Origin: Macrotis lagotis
Taxonomy: Eukaryota; Chordata; Mammalia; Peramelemorphia; Peramelidae
DNA: 64,000 bases
Direction: 5' to 3'
NCBI RefSeq assembly: GCF_037893015.1
Contig: NC_133658.1
Location: 253,462,518 to 253,526,517, forward strand
This document shows positions 45,845 through 57,127 of this stretch, piece after piece; position 1 is the first letter of the stretch; every line of letters starts with the position of its first letter. Below the pieces are notes generated by a model. That model worked only from the letters and a program-made list of their open reading frames with translations. It ran no database searches and was not told the origin of the DNA. A program made the position numbers and the translations under genes.

Positions 45845-46006
45845 TAAAAAAAAAATTTAAATTTATTTTAAGACAATGGGGGTTAAGTGACTTGCCCAAG
45901 GTCACACAGCTAGGCAATTATTATTAAGTGTCTGAGGCAGGATTTGACCCAAGGTCCTCCTGATTCCAGGGCCTGTGCTCTATCCATTGCAATGCCTAGC
46001 TGCCCC
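45845..46006 (-). mobile_element. WSINE1-like SINE, 3 of 3 in tandem
   Basis: Antisense, older; it is preceded by TATGCTTTT, but no matching copy is seen on its right. Confidence 0.9.
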
Positions 46007-46020
46007 ACAGGCCAAATTGT

Positions 46021-46850
46021 TTAAAAATTTTATTTATTTATTTATTTAGAATTTTACAATTTTCTTCCTAATCTCACTTCCCTCCCTCCCACCCACCTCA
46101 GAAGGGGTATTAGCCTTTACATTGTTAGCCTTTACATTGCTTCCATGGTATACATTGATCTAAGTTGAATGGGATGAGAGAGAAATCATATCCTTAAGGA
46201 AAAAGAATAAAGTATGAGATAGCAAAATTATATAATAAGATAACATTTTTTTAAATTGGCCTTTGTTTAAACTCCACAATTCTTTCTCTGGATATAGATG
46301 GTATTCTCAATTGCAGATACCCCAAAATTGTGCTTGACTGTTGCATTGATGGAATGAGCAAGTCCATCAAGGTTGATCATCACCCCCATGTAGCTGTTAG
46401 GGTGTTCTTCTGGTTCTGCTCATCTCACTCAGCATCAGTTCATGTAAATCCTTCCAGGCTTCCCTGAATTCCCATCCCTGCTGGTTTCTAATAGAACAAT
46501 AGTGTTCCATGACATACATAGTTTGTTAAGCCATTCCCCAATTGAAGGCCATTCCCCAATTGAAAGACATTCACTTAATTTCCAGTTTTTTGCCACCACA
46601 AACAGATTTGCTATGAATATTTTGGTACAAGTGATGTTTTTACCCTTTTTCATGATCTCTTCAGGGTATAGACCCAGTAGTAGTATTGCTGGATCAAAGA
46701 GTATACACATTTTTGTTGCCCTTTGGGCATAATTCCAAATTGATCTTGAGAAATGTTGGATGAGTTCATGGCTCCACCAACAATGTATTAATGTCCCAGA
46801 TTTCTCACAACCCTTCCAACATTGATCATTGTCCTTTCTGGTCATATCCA
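46021..46850 (-). mobile_element. L1 3' end, relatively well preserved
   Basis: Minus-strand L1 3' UTR plus a 136-residue open C-terminal ORF2 piece (46435-46845) with DNDQCWKGCEKSGTLIHCWW at its start. Contains a small local duplication 'ccattccccaattga(a)' at about 46530-46565. 5'-truncated and inactive. Confidence 0.95.
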
Positions 46851-47640
46851 GGTCGTATCCTTTTAAAGAAAAACCTTCAGAAATTTTCTCTCTCCCCTAT
46901 TTTTCTCCATACCTCTTGCCAGTTCTCTTCTGTTTCCTTACTATCCATTCGCCAACTGTAATCTGGTCTCTGCCCTCAACATACAATAAAATTCAATTTT
47001 CAAAATCTATATTTGGATTTTTGCCAATTTTATTGAGTTTTTAGTAAGGTTTTCCTGATCTCCCTACAGTATTTGATGATGCTAATAACTCTGACAATAA
47101 CCTCCTATTAAATTCTACCCACCCATTAAGGTTTACCTTCTCAACAATTCCTTTCTGAATTTCCCCATCCCACAATAATTTGCCTTTTCATTGAAACTCT
47201 TATGATTCCTATTGTCTGTAGTTTTAGCACTTAATCATATATTGTAATTAACCATTTCAAATTTGAATTAGAATATAAAAATCTAAGAGAAGAAGGAGGA
47301 ATTATATAAAATGCTGAAAAGAACATGGGATTTGAAGCCTTAAGGTAGAAGTTCAAATAAGGCTTAGAGATTTAGTTTTCTCCTTTTAAAAGACAGATTA
47401 TAATAGATATATGTTATTTTATATGATTATTAAAAATAAAAGTAGGCAATGGCATTTAATCATTATACAGGATTGTATTATACAGGATTGTAACCTACCA
47501 CTTTATATGTCATTACTCTGGTCATTTTGCATTCTCTTGGATGGAAGAGCCTGCATATAATGTACAGAAATTTAACAGAATCCTAGGATGTGACCACAGG
47601 GATTATCTAGTCCAATACCTTCATTTTCTGAAACTTAATT
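46851..47640. other. Unassigned AT-rich sequence
   Basis: Degraded MIR-like patches are possible around 47310-47400; nothing else recognised. Confidence 0.35.
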
Positions 47641-47960
47641 TTGTTTTTTTCAATTAACAAAAATCTACCTTCTCCTTCCTATCCACTCCCTCATTAAAAA
47701 AGAAAAACAAAACCCTAGTAACAAATATGCATAGTCAAACAAAACAAGTTTTCATTAACCATGTTAAAAAAAATTCTCATTTTGAGTCCATCATCTTTGC
47801 CCAAAGGGGGTAGCATGCTTCATCATGAATCCTAATATCATAGTTCCTCAACTTGTTCATTTCTTATGACCAATTCTGCTATCCTATTTTAGTCACACAC
47901 AAAGATAGCCACACCTCTGACCTTTTGATCATCCACGAATGTACTACTTCTATGTTCATG
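47641..47960 (-). mobile_element. L1 3' UTR (third subfamily)
   Basis: Antisense 'agtaacaaatatgcatagtcaaacaaaacaag ... tgagtccatcatctttgccc ... gtagcatgcttcatcatgaatcc', a known type of marsupial L1 3' UTR. Confidence 0.65.
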
Positions 47961-48439
47961 AACTCTGAAATTATCTTATCATAGTCTTTAAGCATTCTAC
48001 CTCTCCTTCCTTCAAATACAAAAACTTGTTCTTCTTATATATCCTAAACCCTCAAATTTTCTCCAAGACCATCATCCCAGACTAGCTACCCTTCTCCTTT
48101 CTTTCATCTTGACCTCTTGGTCAACCAGTTCAACTCTACACTGTCTTCTTTTTTTGAGTTCCTTGCCCTTTATCATATCTTCATTATTCGTTGCCAAGTC
48201 AAAACCTTAGATCCCTGACATCAATCTATCTACCTATCATTCCTACATATGTGCTACTAAATGACAGTGGGGGAAAAATCATGAAATTGTTCTATTTGGG
48301 TCTACTACAAATTTATATTATATAATCTGAATTGTGCTGTCATTTTACACTTCCCTAATTAACTCATTATATCAGCACAGTATCTCTTTTAAAACCTTTC
48401 ATCCCTCATCATTTCTCCCAAAGTGAAAGTGACTTCAGG
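47961..48439. other. Degraded, possibly LINE-derived sequence
   Basis: Pyrimidine-rich + strand ('cttctcctttctttcatcttgacctcttggtcaaccagttc') reminiscent of an old LINE pol 3' region; family not identified. Confidence 0.3.
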
Positions 48440-48893
48440 TAAAGCTTGCTTCCATACAAGTTCCTTACTCAGAATATAGCCTAGGTCCTCCGACCATTCC
48501 TTGTTCTGAATCATCACCCCTAGTCACAGGTTCTCTATTTATTTGTGAACAACAAAGCTGTCAGTCAGCTCATTTTCCTGTTCCCTATACAAAGTTTGTC
48601 CCCTCTGTGCCATAATTGGGTGGAATCTTTTCTTGACCAAGTGTGCAGCAGTTCATATTGGAAGGCTCTGTAAGTGAGCTGTTAGCTGGACCGGATCCCC
48701 AGTTGCAGTAGACTTCTCTATCTTGTTAAGCTGACCTGAGCTAGATAAATGGTTCACTGAATTTTTTTCTTAGAATCCCAATCAGAATTCAGTCAAGGAT
48801 ATTTTCAAGAACTTTTTAGATCTAGAGTTTGTGAGAAAGAACTTGACAGTGCTACTTTCTTTTACTTTGCTGTCTTGGCTGGACTCCCAGCCC
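48440..48893 (-). mobile_element. L1 5' UTR fragment
   Basis: Reverse complement begins 'ggagtccagccaagacagcaaagtaaaagaaagtagc', the marsupial L1 5' end, and continues into GC-richer UTR. Confidence 0.65.
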
Positions 48894-48944
48894 TTTCATT
48901 TTTCAAATCAGGCAACTGATTTATAAAAGGTTAAAGTTATTTTC

Positions 48945-49062
48945 AAAGGATTTAATTCAATTCAATAACCATTTATTAAATGCCTAAGTATAAAATATTG
49001 CTAAGCAGAGGGAGTACAAAATCAGAAACAAAATAGCACCTTGTCTCAGGAGCTGTGGTTTT
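48945..49062 (-). mobile_element. L2 3' end
   Basis: Antisense 'attcaataaccatttattaaatgcctaag ... gctaagcagagggagtacaaaatcagaaacaaaat'. Confidence 0.75.
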
Positions 49063-49111
49063 AATAACTTTCTCTTGAGATCATGAGATGATGACTATAA
49101 TAGTGAGGCAG

Positions 49112-49346
49112 GACCTTAGGTGACATAGTAGAAAAGTTTGGAATCAGGAAGGTTCATCTTGGTTCAAATCTGGCTTCAAATACATATTAGCTCTGTGAGC
49201 CTGGACAAGTCACTTAAGCCTGTATGCCTCAGTTCCTCATATGTAAAATGAGCTGGCAAAGGAAATGGAAAACCATTTCAGCATCTCTACCAAGAAAATC
49301 CCAATGTGATCAAGAAGAGTTGGACATAACTGAAACAATTAAACAA
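49112..49346 (+). mobile_element. RTE-tailed CORE-SINE
   Basis: 'cctcagttcctcatatgtaaaatgagctggcaaaggaaatgg ... accaagaaaatccc ... gaagagttggacataactgaaacaattaaacaa'. Confidence 0.88.
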
Positions 49347-49495
49347 TTGTCATCTCAATAACTGACAGGTGACAAGCCTATTGTCTTTTTCAATCATATA
49401 TTTCTTTGATAACTTTAATTCCATTTTTCCTAAGTAAATATAAGTTGTCATAGCCTGTTCATACCTAAATATGTCTCTCTATTGACTTCCATTGA

Positions 49496-49745
49496 CAATG
49501 TTGTTGTTCAGTCATTTCAAATGAGTCCAACTCCTCATGTCCCCATTTGGAATTTTCTAAGAAATGATACTAAAGTGGTTTGCCACTTCTTTGTTTAGCT
49601 CATTTTTATAGATGAGGAAACTAAGGCAAATAAATTTAAGTGATTTGCCCAGGGTCACATAGCTAAAAAACATATGAGGCTAGATTTGAACTCAGATCTT
49701 CCTGACTCCAGGCCCAGTGGTCCATCCACTAAGCCACCTAGCTAC
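49496..49745 (-). mobile_element. RTE-tailed CORE-SINE, opposite orientation
   Basis: Antisense 'gttgttgttcagtcatttcaaatgagtccaactcc ... agtggtttgccacttctttgtttagctcatttttatagatgaggaaac ... gccacctagctaccc'. Faces the copy at 49112-49346. Confidence 0.88.
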
Positions 49746-49965
49746 CCAAATTTAATTCTTTGGAAACTATAAGGTTCATATTTTAGTTAAATATCAACAA
49801 AAAATAAATGATGCTAGAAAGATAAGCCTTTGTCTTAGAGGGAAACTCAGGGTCATTAAAAGAACTTTATATGCTTTCTCAAGGATAATTCAGTTTGCTC
49901 TTCTCTTCCTGTTCAGTCCTTGTCCCAATTCATTATTCCTTTGTGGTCTGTCCAAAAATATAAAT

Positions 49966-50075
49966 GGTATAATGGAAATAGTACTTAATCTAGAATCAGA
50001 GAATGTGGATTCAAATCCTGGTTCTACAGATTACTACCTATATGATCTTGACCAAATTGTTTAACCTCTATAGTT
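49966..50075 (+). mobile_element. MIR-type SINE remnant
   Basis: 'cttaatctagaatcagagaatgtggattcaaatcctggttctacagattactacc'. Confidence 0.75.
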
Positions 50076-50334
50076 GGGACAATGATAGATTTAGAAGAAA
50101 AGACCTTGAAGTTGCTTTTCATCTCTACAAGTTGTCCATTCAATTGCATATCAAGGTCCAGAAAATAAGGCATTCTTCATCTACTTTGGTTTTTTTGGTA
50201 TGAATAATTAAGTCAACTATCAAAATAATAGATTTTACAGAAATGAAAAGTAGAGTCAGATTTGATCACTGAAAAACATATTATGTGACTTGTTAATGAT
50301 CTATAACTATTTGTTGAATGAATTCTTTAGCCAT

Positions 50335-50510
50335 TCTATCAATTTAGAGCTGGAAGAGACTGCAGAAGGTATTTAAAAATCTTTTTTACAAATACAAAAA
50401 ATAAGTTCCAGGGAGATGAAATAATTTATCCACATTCACACTGATAATTAAGTGTCATAACTGTTGCTAGAACATGATTCTCCTACTTCGTATTCTATTA
50501 TAAATTCCAC
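50335..50510 (-). mobile_element. MAR1/MIR-type SINE remnant
   Basis: Antisense 'agagctggaagagactgcagaagg ... aagttccagggagatgaaataatttatcc'. Confidence 0.7.
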
Positions 50511-51840
50511 TACAAATAGGAGATTCAAATTTTTTAAAGAAAAATCCAAAATAGTTATATTACAATTTCTCTAATTCTGAACACTGCCCCTGCCCCCACA
50601 CACAAAGTAGTAAAGCAGTGTAGGTTATTAACCAGGAAAAAGCAAATAAACATGTGATTGAATTCCACCTCTACTGAAGGATTTCAAATACTTTGGTTAT
50701 GTGTTTGAGATTCATAATGTACACATGAACTCCTTTAAAAAGAATTATTAACCAGTCTGCCCTGAACTGCAACCAGAGAAGTATGAAGGCTGGCACTGAA
50801 AACTTTTCAAAAAAATCTGTCACAACTTTTTTTGTATATTCTCTAAACTCCATACAACCACCACTTTTTCTTTCCCTAAGGGTTGGAAGAGTCAGAAGGT
50901 GAAGAGAAAGGTATAGGAGACAACAAATGAATTATTTAAACCAATTGTGGAAAACTGCAAACTTTCTATTCAAATCTGCACTGGGTGGATTCTAAATGTC
51001 AATATAATTTGGGTGTCTTCGAAGCACTTTACTATGCAATTCATGTCTATAGAATGATACTGCAAATTCAGGACCTTGTCACTTAGACATTTCAGTGGGG
51101 GTGGGACAGAGAAGGGAAAGAGACTGTGCACATTGCATGAGACTGAAATGACTCACACCTTAGCAGTTTATGATCTTCTGATTTGAGGCTCTTAGGAAGT
51201 ACAATTACTCAGACACATAAACAAGTTTGTATTCATTTGGCTAGATATGGAACTAAGCCTTAGGTATGGCAACTGCCTATCATGTCAGTCAATGCACAAG
51301 CATTCTATTAAGATATTTTTTACACCCACTAAGTACAATATGCAATGCAATTAGTTGAGGAACTAAATGATAGGAGAAATATTATCATGAATATATAATT
51401 TCACATATTATGTTGCATAGTATAGTAAATGTAAATTATAGTAAATGAAATTAATTCAATGTTTTATAAAATAAAATGACATTACTGACCTTCTATCAGA
51501 AGGTAAATTCATTACAAGGGGATATTGTTCCATTCCTGGAACAATCTCTTTCATCAAGCAATTTACATTCTAATGAGAGGACTTTAAAGGGATGCTCCAC
51601 CCTCTATCAGTTCCCAAGGACATGAGCTTCTTAACATTGAATTTCCTGGGACCTAGCATCTTCATCTTAACTTAAGTCATTTTCTGCTTTGTTGCTACTT
51701 GGGTAAATTTCCCCACCCCTAATCCTCTAGCTTCCAAGAACTATAATCAAATCAACTTTAAGTTAGCCTCTGGGAAGGGCTTGTCAATAGACTACTCTAT
51801 TGTTCCATATACCACCTCATTAACTTCCAGATCTAAAACA
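50511..51840. other. Repeat-poor intergenic sequence upstream of PARD6B
   Basis: No repeat family recognised over 1.3 kb. Mixed composition with an AP-1-like TGACTCA near 51149. A candidate for conserved regulatory DNA, but that cannot be judged without alignment. Confidence 0.4.
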
Positions 51841-51845
51841 CCCTT

Positions 51846-51945
51846 CATATATATATGTATATATGTGTATATATACATATATATATGTATATATATGCAT
51901 AAATGCATTATATGTGTGTATGTATGTATCTGATATTTTCCCCTT
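51846..51945. repeat. (TA/TG)n-rich low-complexity tract
   Basis: Imperfect ATATATGT units, then GTATGTAT. Confidence 0.9.
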
Positions 51946-52050
51946 CTCTGATCCCCCAGAAGAATATAAGCTCTTGGAGGACAGGGGTTGCCTCACTATA
52001 GAATGTTTTTATCTCCAAATCTTAAACACAGTGAGGCTTATAGGAAATGA
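51925..52050 (+). mobile_element. L2 3' end
   Basis: 'agaatataagctcttggaggacaggggttgcc ... ctccaaatcttaaacacagtgagg'. Confidence 0.75.
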
Positions 52051-52059
52051 TTAATGCAT

Positions 52060-52225
52060 TATTTTTTTAAATTTTTTTTTTAGGTTTTTGCAAGGCAAAT
52101 GGGGTCAAGTGGCTTGCCCAAGGCCACACAGTTAGGTAATTATTAAGTGCTTGAGACTGGATTTGAAAGCAGGTACTCCTGACTCCAAGGCTGGTGCTTT
52201 ATCCACTAAGCCACCTAGCTGCCCC
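52060..52225 (-). mobile_element. WSINE1-like SINE with TSD
   Basis: Antisense; duplications TTAATGCAT at 52051-52059 and 52226-52234. Confidence 0.95.
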
Positions 52226-52239
52226 TTAATGCATGATTT

Positions 52240-52360
52240 TAAACTCTTTTATATAGCTCTTTACTGATCACAAAACCCTTTGGATTCTCACAATAACTTT
52301 ATGATAATGCCAATTATCCACATTTTACAAACTAGTTAACTAGCTCAGAAAGTCAGTTGC
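52240..52360 (-). mobile_element. THER1-type SINE remnant
   Basis: Antisense 'actcttttatatagctctttactgatcacaaaaccctttggattctcacaataac'. Confidence 0.75.
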
Positions 52361-52363
52361 CCA

Positions 52364-52570
52364 ATGTTGTTGTGGGTCAGTCATGTCTGATTCTCTGTGA
52401 CTTCTGTCATGACCCCTATGACTCCTGTCACAATGCCCATGGGGTTTTCTTGTCAAAGATACTGGAGTACCTTGACATTTCTTTCTCCAGTGGCACACAG
52501 AAGTTAAGTGACTTGACTTAAACTCAGGTCTTCCTACCTTCAAGCCTTGTACTCTATCCCCTGTGCTCTT
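52364..52570 (-). mobile_element. RTE-tailed CORE-SINE
   Basis: Antisense 'gttgttgtgggtcagtcatgtctgattctctgtgac ... ggggttttcttgtcaaagatactggagtacc'. Confidence 0.85.
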
Positions 52571-52574
52571 GACT

Positions 52575-52740
52575 TGCCTAAGTTCATAGTCCTTATTGCG
52601 TCTAGGACAAAATACAAACTACTTAGCTTATTATTTAAAGCTTTCTCAGTTCAGCTCCTGCCAACTTTCTAGACTTATTCTACCTTCTCTCCTTTATGCA
52701 CCTCCCATGAATTCAGAGTTCTTGTCAAATAGTTACTTGG
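52575..52740 (+). mobile_element. L2-type LINE remnant
   Basis: 'gcgtctaggacaaaatacaaactacttagcttattatttaaagctttc ... cagctcctgccaactttctag'. Confidence 0.6.
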
Positions 52741-52744
52741 AGTA

Positions 52745-52860
52745 ACGTCCCACCTTAGATACTTATTAACTGAATGTCCTGGGATAAGCAATCCCCTGAG
52801 GTCCAGCTTTAGCAACTGTAAAACAAAAGATTTTGAGTTGATGAGTCAAAGATTCCCTTA
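52745..52860 (+). mobile_element. MIR/MAR1-type SINE remnant
   Basis: 'cttattaactgaatgtcctgggataagcaatcccctgagg' with a degraded 3' part. Confidence 0.45.
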
Positions 52861-52911
52861 CTAGCCCAATATGCTGAAGATTCCCACTTTCCTATCTAAT
52901 CCCCTTCTCAA

Positions 52912-53060
52912 TTCAATAACAATTTACAGAATTCCAACTAAGCTTTAAGCACAGAGGATACCAAACAAAACAGCGCTTGCCTTTAAAGAGTTTAGTTTCC
53001 ACTTGGGGTAAACAAAGTATATTGTTAATACAAGTAATATAAGTAATAAATACAAAGTGA
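52912..53060 (-). mobile_element. L2 3'-end remnant
   Basis: Antisense 'aattcaataacaatttacagaattccaac ... agcacagaggataccaaacaaaacagcgcttgcc'. Confidence 0.6.
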
Positions 53061-53424
53061 TAATTTTCTGGCATGAAGATGAATATTGAGAAGATGACAT
53101 AAAGGATGATGATACCTGAGACAGAAATCAGGAAGTTAGGAAGAAGGGTGGGGAAAGTTAGAGAGTTCTAATTTGGACATTGTATTTGAGATGTTTATGT
53201 AAAGTTCCAGGAAACACTCTCTCCCCAGATGGTGAAAGTTTACCACATCTAGATTATGCAGATGCACCTTCTTAAAGGCACTCTGCCTTCTCCCTCTATC
53301 AAGATACCCTATTCCCAAGCAACAATCCCTGGAACAATAATCACAGGATTTTATGATTCCTAGAATGGATATCTCATTTAATTAATTTTTGAGCTCACTC
53401 ATCATCTTTAAGCCCAGGTCGATG

Positions 53425-53545
53425 GCCTATAATTCTGTTTCTGCTTCTTGAGGGCAGGAATTGTTTTGAATTTTTTTTTTGAATTTGTATATCCAGGGCT
53501 TAATATAAATTAAACACTTACTAAATTATTTTTATTGATTTATTC
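53425..53545 (+). mobile_element. L2 3'-end remnant
   Basis: 'gcttcttgagggcaggaattgttttgaa ... atatccagggcttaatataaattaaacacttactaaat'. Confidence 0.65.
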
Positions 53546-53816
53546 CGGCCAGGGAAAGACTTTCCAGAGAGAAAAGAGGATTAGATATTGAAGTCTCTGC
53601 ATATAGGTGATAATTAGTCCCATAGGAGAAGAGTGCCCTGGCTATGTCACACATAGGAAGCAGGATATGAGGATATGAATGAAAATTTAGCAAAGAAGAC
53701 TAAGAAAGAATCTTCAGACAAGTAGAACTAATAGAGAGTGGAAATCCATTGCAATCCCAGAGAAGAGAGAATATTCAGAAAGAAGAGGTTAAATGTTTCA
53801 AAAACTGAAAAAAAAG

Positions 53817-53965
53817 GGGACAGCTAGGTGGCCCAATGGATAGAGCACCGGCCCTGGAGTCAGGAGTACCTGAGTTCAAATCCGACCTCAGACATTTAAT
53901 AATTACCTAGCTGTGTGGCCTTGGGCAAGCCACTTAATCCCATTTGCCTTGCAAAAACATAAAAA
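53817..53965 (+). mobile_element. WSINE1-like SINE with A-rich TSD
   Basis: Near-consensus copy between AAAACTGAAAAAAAAG-like flanks (53801-53816, and the similar run after 53965). Confidence 0.95.
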
Positions 53966-54089
53966 AAACTGCAAAAAAAAGTTGAGAACTGAGAAAAGGC
54001 CATAAAATTTAGCAGTTAAAGTGTTGACAATATGCCTTAATTTGAACAAATTGGTGGTTCAGAATTTATATTACATATCTGTGTAATTA

Positions 54090-54215
54090 TAATATCTCCT
54101 GATAGAATATAAATTCCTTAAGGTCAAAGTTTATTTTCCATCATTCTCTTGTGTCTCTGATACCCAGAGTAGGCCCTTAATATATATTTGTTGAGTTTAA
54201 ATTCACCAAAGATAA
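54090..54215 (+). mobile_element. L2 3' end
   Basis: 'gatagaatataaattccttaaggtcaaag ... acccagagtaggcccttaatatatatttgttga'. Confidence 0.75.
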
Positions 54216-54904
54216 ATTTCTTTCATTTACTCATTTAGAGTAACCTACAATACAATAGCTGTACTGTAGAGAAGAACAGGATAAGATTTCTGCTTTAGAG
54301 GTGAATGAGGATTTGGGGGAGGATAGGATGAAGGTAGATTAGTGTCAGTCTCATAACTTCAAGAGCTTCTGAATAGCTTGGGAAAGGCCAAATCACAGAC
54401 TGAAGCTATAAAGGGAAAAGGACCTAGAAGGAGGTCACCTCCTTCCCTTTATCAAATTTAAAACTACTTTTTAAAATCTCTAATTACACAGTGATGCAAA
54501 TCTTTCAGTGAATTCCTCTTTAGAGAACAAGGAAGCTTATGCCTTGCCTTTATAACCAGAAAGGAAAGTCCAAGTAAGGGAAACCACACCCTGAGGGGGG
54601 CATGACAATACCTTCAGGAATGCAGTGCCCATGCTGGAGGCTGGCTTATGTGCATTCCGTCTGAAGAGCTCTGATAAATCTGTATTGATAACATGAAGTT
54701 CCAAAACAGTTGTAAACCACTATCCATACTTCCTGGACAAACAGGCTTTCTCAAAAGATTTGCTCCTGGATCTGTTGGCCTGGGGTACACTTTTGTGAGT
54801 GTAACTAGAGAAGAGGGTTTCTACAAAGCTTAATATGTATTTTCCAGGGTATCAGGCTAAATGAGTAGTATTTCTAAGAAGCCCAGGTATCTCATCACCC
54901 CACC
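54216..54904. other. Unassigned sequence
   Basis: No gene or repeat family recognised; 54540-54860 is of moderate GC and looks unique. Confidence 0.35.
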
Positions 54905-55030
54905 TCCAAATCAATCAGTGAATGAATAAACAAGTATTCATTAAGCCTCTCTATATGCTAGACACAGTGCAAGGTATGGGGTATAAAAATACAAAGAATG
55001 AAACAAATTCTATTTATATTCAGGTGAGAA
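54905..55030 (-). mobile_element. L2 3'-end remnant
   Basis: Antisense 'gaatgaataaacaagtattcattaagcctctctatatgctagacacagtgcaaggtatgg'. Confidence 0.75.
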
Positions 55031-55402
55031 GGGTAGGTTATGAACTTGAGCCCTTATTACATAGAGGTCTCCTGTTCCCTTCCTCCTCATCTTCCTCTCC
55101 TAAGGTCTGAATTACTCTAACAGGAGTCCTCTGGGCAAGAAGAAATGTCATAGAAATAGAATTCTCTTAGTGATCCAAATACTTTCCTCCTCCCAAAGGA
55201 ATGTAGAGTCCCTCCTAAGAACAGTTTTTTAAAAATCTTTTAAGAGTTTTTCAGGTGTCTTATCTCAAAAATCATAATAATGCTTGCACCTCAGAAATCT
55301 AGTGAAGAATCAACATTACATGAGTTGGAACTGTTTATGATTTAGAACTAGAAAGAAGAGAAAGTAAAGATCAGTACAACTCTCATTTTAAGGTTGAAGA
55401 CA

Positions 55403-55600
55403 GAGTGGCAAGGACAACTTGATGGTATAGTGGATTACAGCCCAGATCTGGGAGTCAGGAAAGCTTAAATCCTGGAATTCAAATCTGGCCTCAGACACTA
55501 AATACCTGCCATGACCCGGGAAAATCACTTTAACCCTTTTGGGCCTCCTTCCAAAACCCCAAATGGGTTCATGAAAGTTAGTCTCAAAACAGGCCTCATC
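55403..55600 (+). mobile_element. RTE-tailed CORE-SINE
   Basis: 'gatctgggagtcaggaaagc ... ttcaaatctggcctcagacac ... aaaccccaaatgggttcatgaaagttag'. Confidence 0.75.
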
Positions 55601-56040
55601 AGCCCAGCTGTAGAAAACACAAAGGTATACAAAGTAGTAGACTCAAGTTTCAAATTCTGAGTTCTTCTCTGGACTTCTGTATAGTAAGGGAAATCACAAA
55701 GTTGTGTGAGTTGTTTTTTTGTAACTTTCTCTGATTAACTGAGAATGAATAAGGTCAAGGGGTAAATTTCCTTCTTGTTCCTGTCTAGGTAAGGTCCCTA
55801 CCCTCACTAGCTATCCAGCTAGAGAGAAGTAAGTCATCTGGAACTAAGGAAGAAATACCAAGTCAAAGCAAGTTAGTTTGATTTTGTCCTTTTCTCCTAA
55901 GCACTTAACAAGGAATGCCATGAATCTGGGCTTATCAGAATTTGTGCCTTATCCTTCCACCTCGGTATTAAGACTGTAAATACCTTTTAACCCTGGGACT
56001 TGCTTTTAGCTAAATTTGCTATTTCCTAATAGCTCTTTAC
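55601..56040. other. Unassigned sequence
   Basis: No gene or repeat family recognised; about 1 kb upstream of the CpG island, possible promoter-proximal DNA. Confidence 0.35.
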
Positions 56041-56046
56041 ATACAG

Positions 56047-56245
56047 TAATGGTAAGCAACATTTCTGTAGCTTTTGAAAGTTTATGAAATATTCCCCCCC
56101 CCATTAGATTTGTTAGGTGGCGGATGTATGATCGGCCCCGTTTTACAGTTGAGAAAATAATCTTCAAAGAGTAAAACTGATTTGTCCAAGGTCACAGCGC
56201 TGCTAGTATTTGAACCTGGACTCCCTAACTTCAAGTTGGACAGTT
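56047..56245 (-). mobile_element. THER1/MIR-type SINE
   Basis: Antisense 'gcaacatttctgtagcttttgaaagtttatg ... ccgttttacagttgagaaaataatc ... gtccaaggtcacagcgctgctagtatttgaacc'. Confidence 0.8.
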
Positions 56246-57005
56246 TCTATTCTGCAGGCATCTTTAATAAACTTTAAATAATAATTTGTTGGCCCAAATG
56301 CAAATGGAGACCTTTTGTCCTCCGGGATATCTCCTAGACTATCTTCTAGAAGCCTCCATTTTTTCTCCCCCCTCAAGAGTAGAGGTTAGGGTCAATTTGA
56401 TAGGGAAACTTGGTACTATCTTAGCAGAAGACTGTGGACATTTCTGTCCCTAAGGGACATCTTCTGAAGGTCCACTGCAGAAAAGCGCAGGTTGGGACTG
56501 GCGGCCAGGGCAACTAAGAGGTAACAGTGTAGGATTGCCCCGGGAAAGGAGCTGAGGCTGGGCCGGCGGGCAGGGTCGCAGTCAACAGAGCCCACGCCCA
56601 GGCAGCCGGCGTGGAGTGAGGTCCTCCCGTGCCAGCCCCCTGCCAGCTGGAAACAGAAGGAGCCATGGTTTTGGTCACGGCGACTTTTGAACCACGGATG
56701 GGGGGAGAATTAAATTCATTTTCAAGTTCATCAAGGGGAGGGCGGCCCTAGAGGTGGAGGCGTGGGGCGCCCGGCAGCTCGGCCCTCGTTCCGCGCCTTC
56801 CACGCCGGCGCGGGTCCTCCCCGCCAGCCTCTGCCTCCCGCCCGGCAGGTGCGGCCGCGCCGCCGCTCCGGAACCGGAGGCGCGGAGGCGGGGGAGGGGC
56901 AGCGCGCCCCGCGGCCGGGCGGGCCTCCTCCAGGTGCGCTCCCGCTTCCGGCCCAGGCCCCCCCCCCGCTCCGCTCTCGGGCTTCTGCGGCGGAAGCGCC
57001 GCGGC

Positions 57006-57017
57006 CGCGCATGCGCC
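57006..57017. promoter_or_regulatory. NRF1-type binding site
   Basis: CGCGCATGCGCC matches the palindromic NRF1 consensus (YGCGCATGCGCR) except at the last base; the core GCGCATGCGC (57007-57016) is a perfect palindrome. Such sites are typical of CpG-island promoters and tend to lie close to transcription starts. It is about 470 bases upstream of the PARD6B ATG. Confidence 0.7.
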
Positions 57018-57119
57018 CCGGGCCGAGGCGGGGTTGGCTGCGGAGGGGGCGGAGCCCGCCCCCGCTCCTCAGGTGCTCCAGGGGCGCCCGCAGGCGGGCG
57101 CGGGGGTGGGAGGGGCGCG

Positions 57120-57127
57120 TGACGTCC
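57120..57127 (+). promoter_or_regulatory. CRE-like site TGACGTCC
   Basis: Seven of eight bases match the CREB/ATF consensus TGACGTCA, in the middle of the CpG island about 110 bases after the NRF1-type site. Binding is inferred from the motif only. Confidence 0.45.

Noticed and set aside
35286..46006. Regularly recurring about 150-base repeats as a possible CRISPR-like array
   Set aside because: They are independent SINE insertions with separate target duplications and mixed orientation in a mammalian genome.
46435..46845. 136-codon minus-strand frame with recognisable protein similarity
   Set aside because: It is the C-terminal end of L1 ORF2 in a 5'-truncated L1, not a cellular gene. The same applies to 23608-23922, 43664-43993 and 5495-5683.
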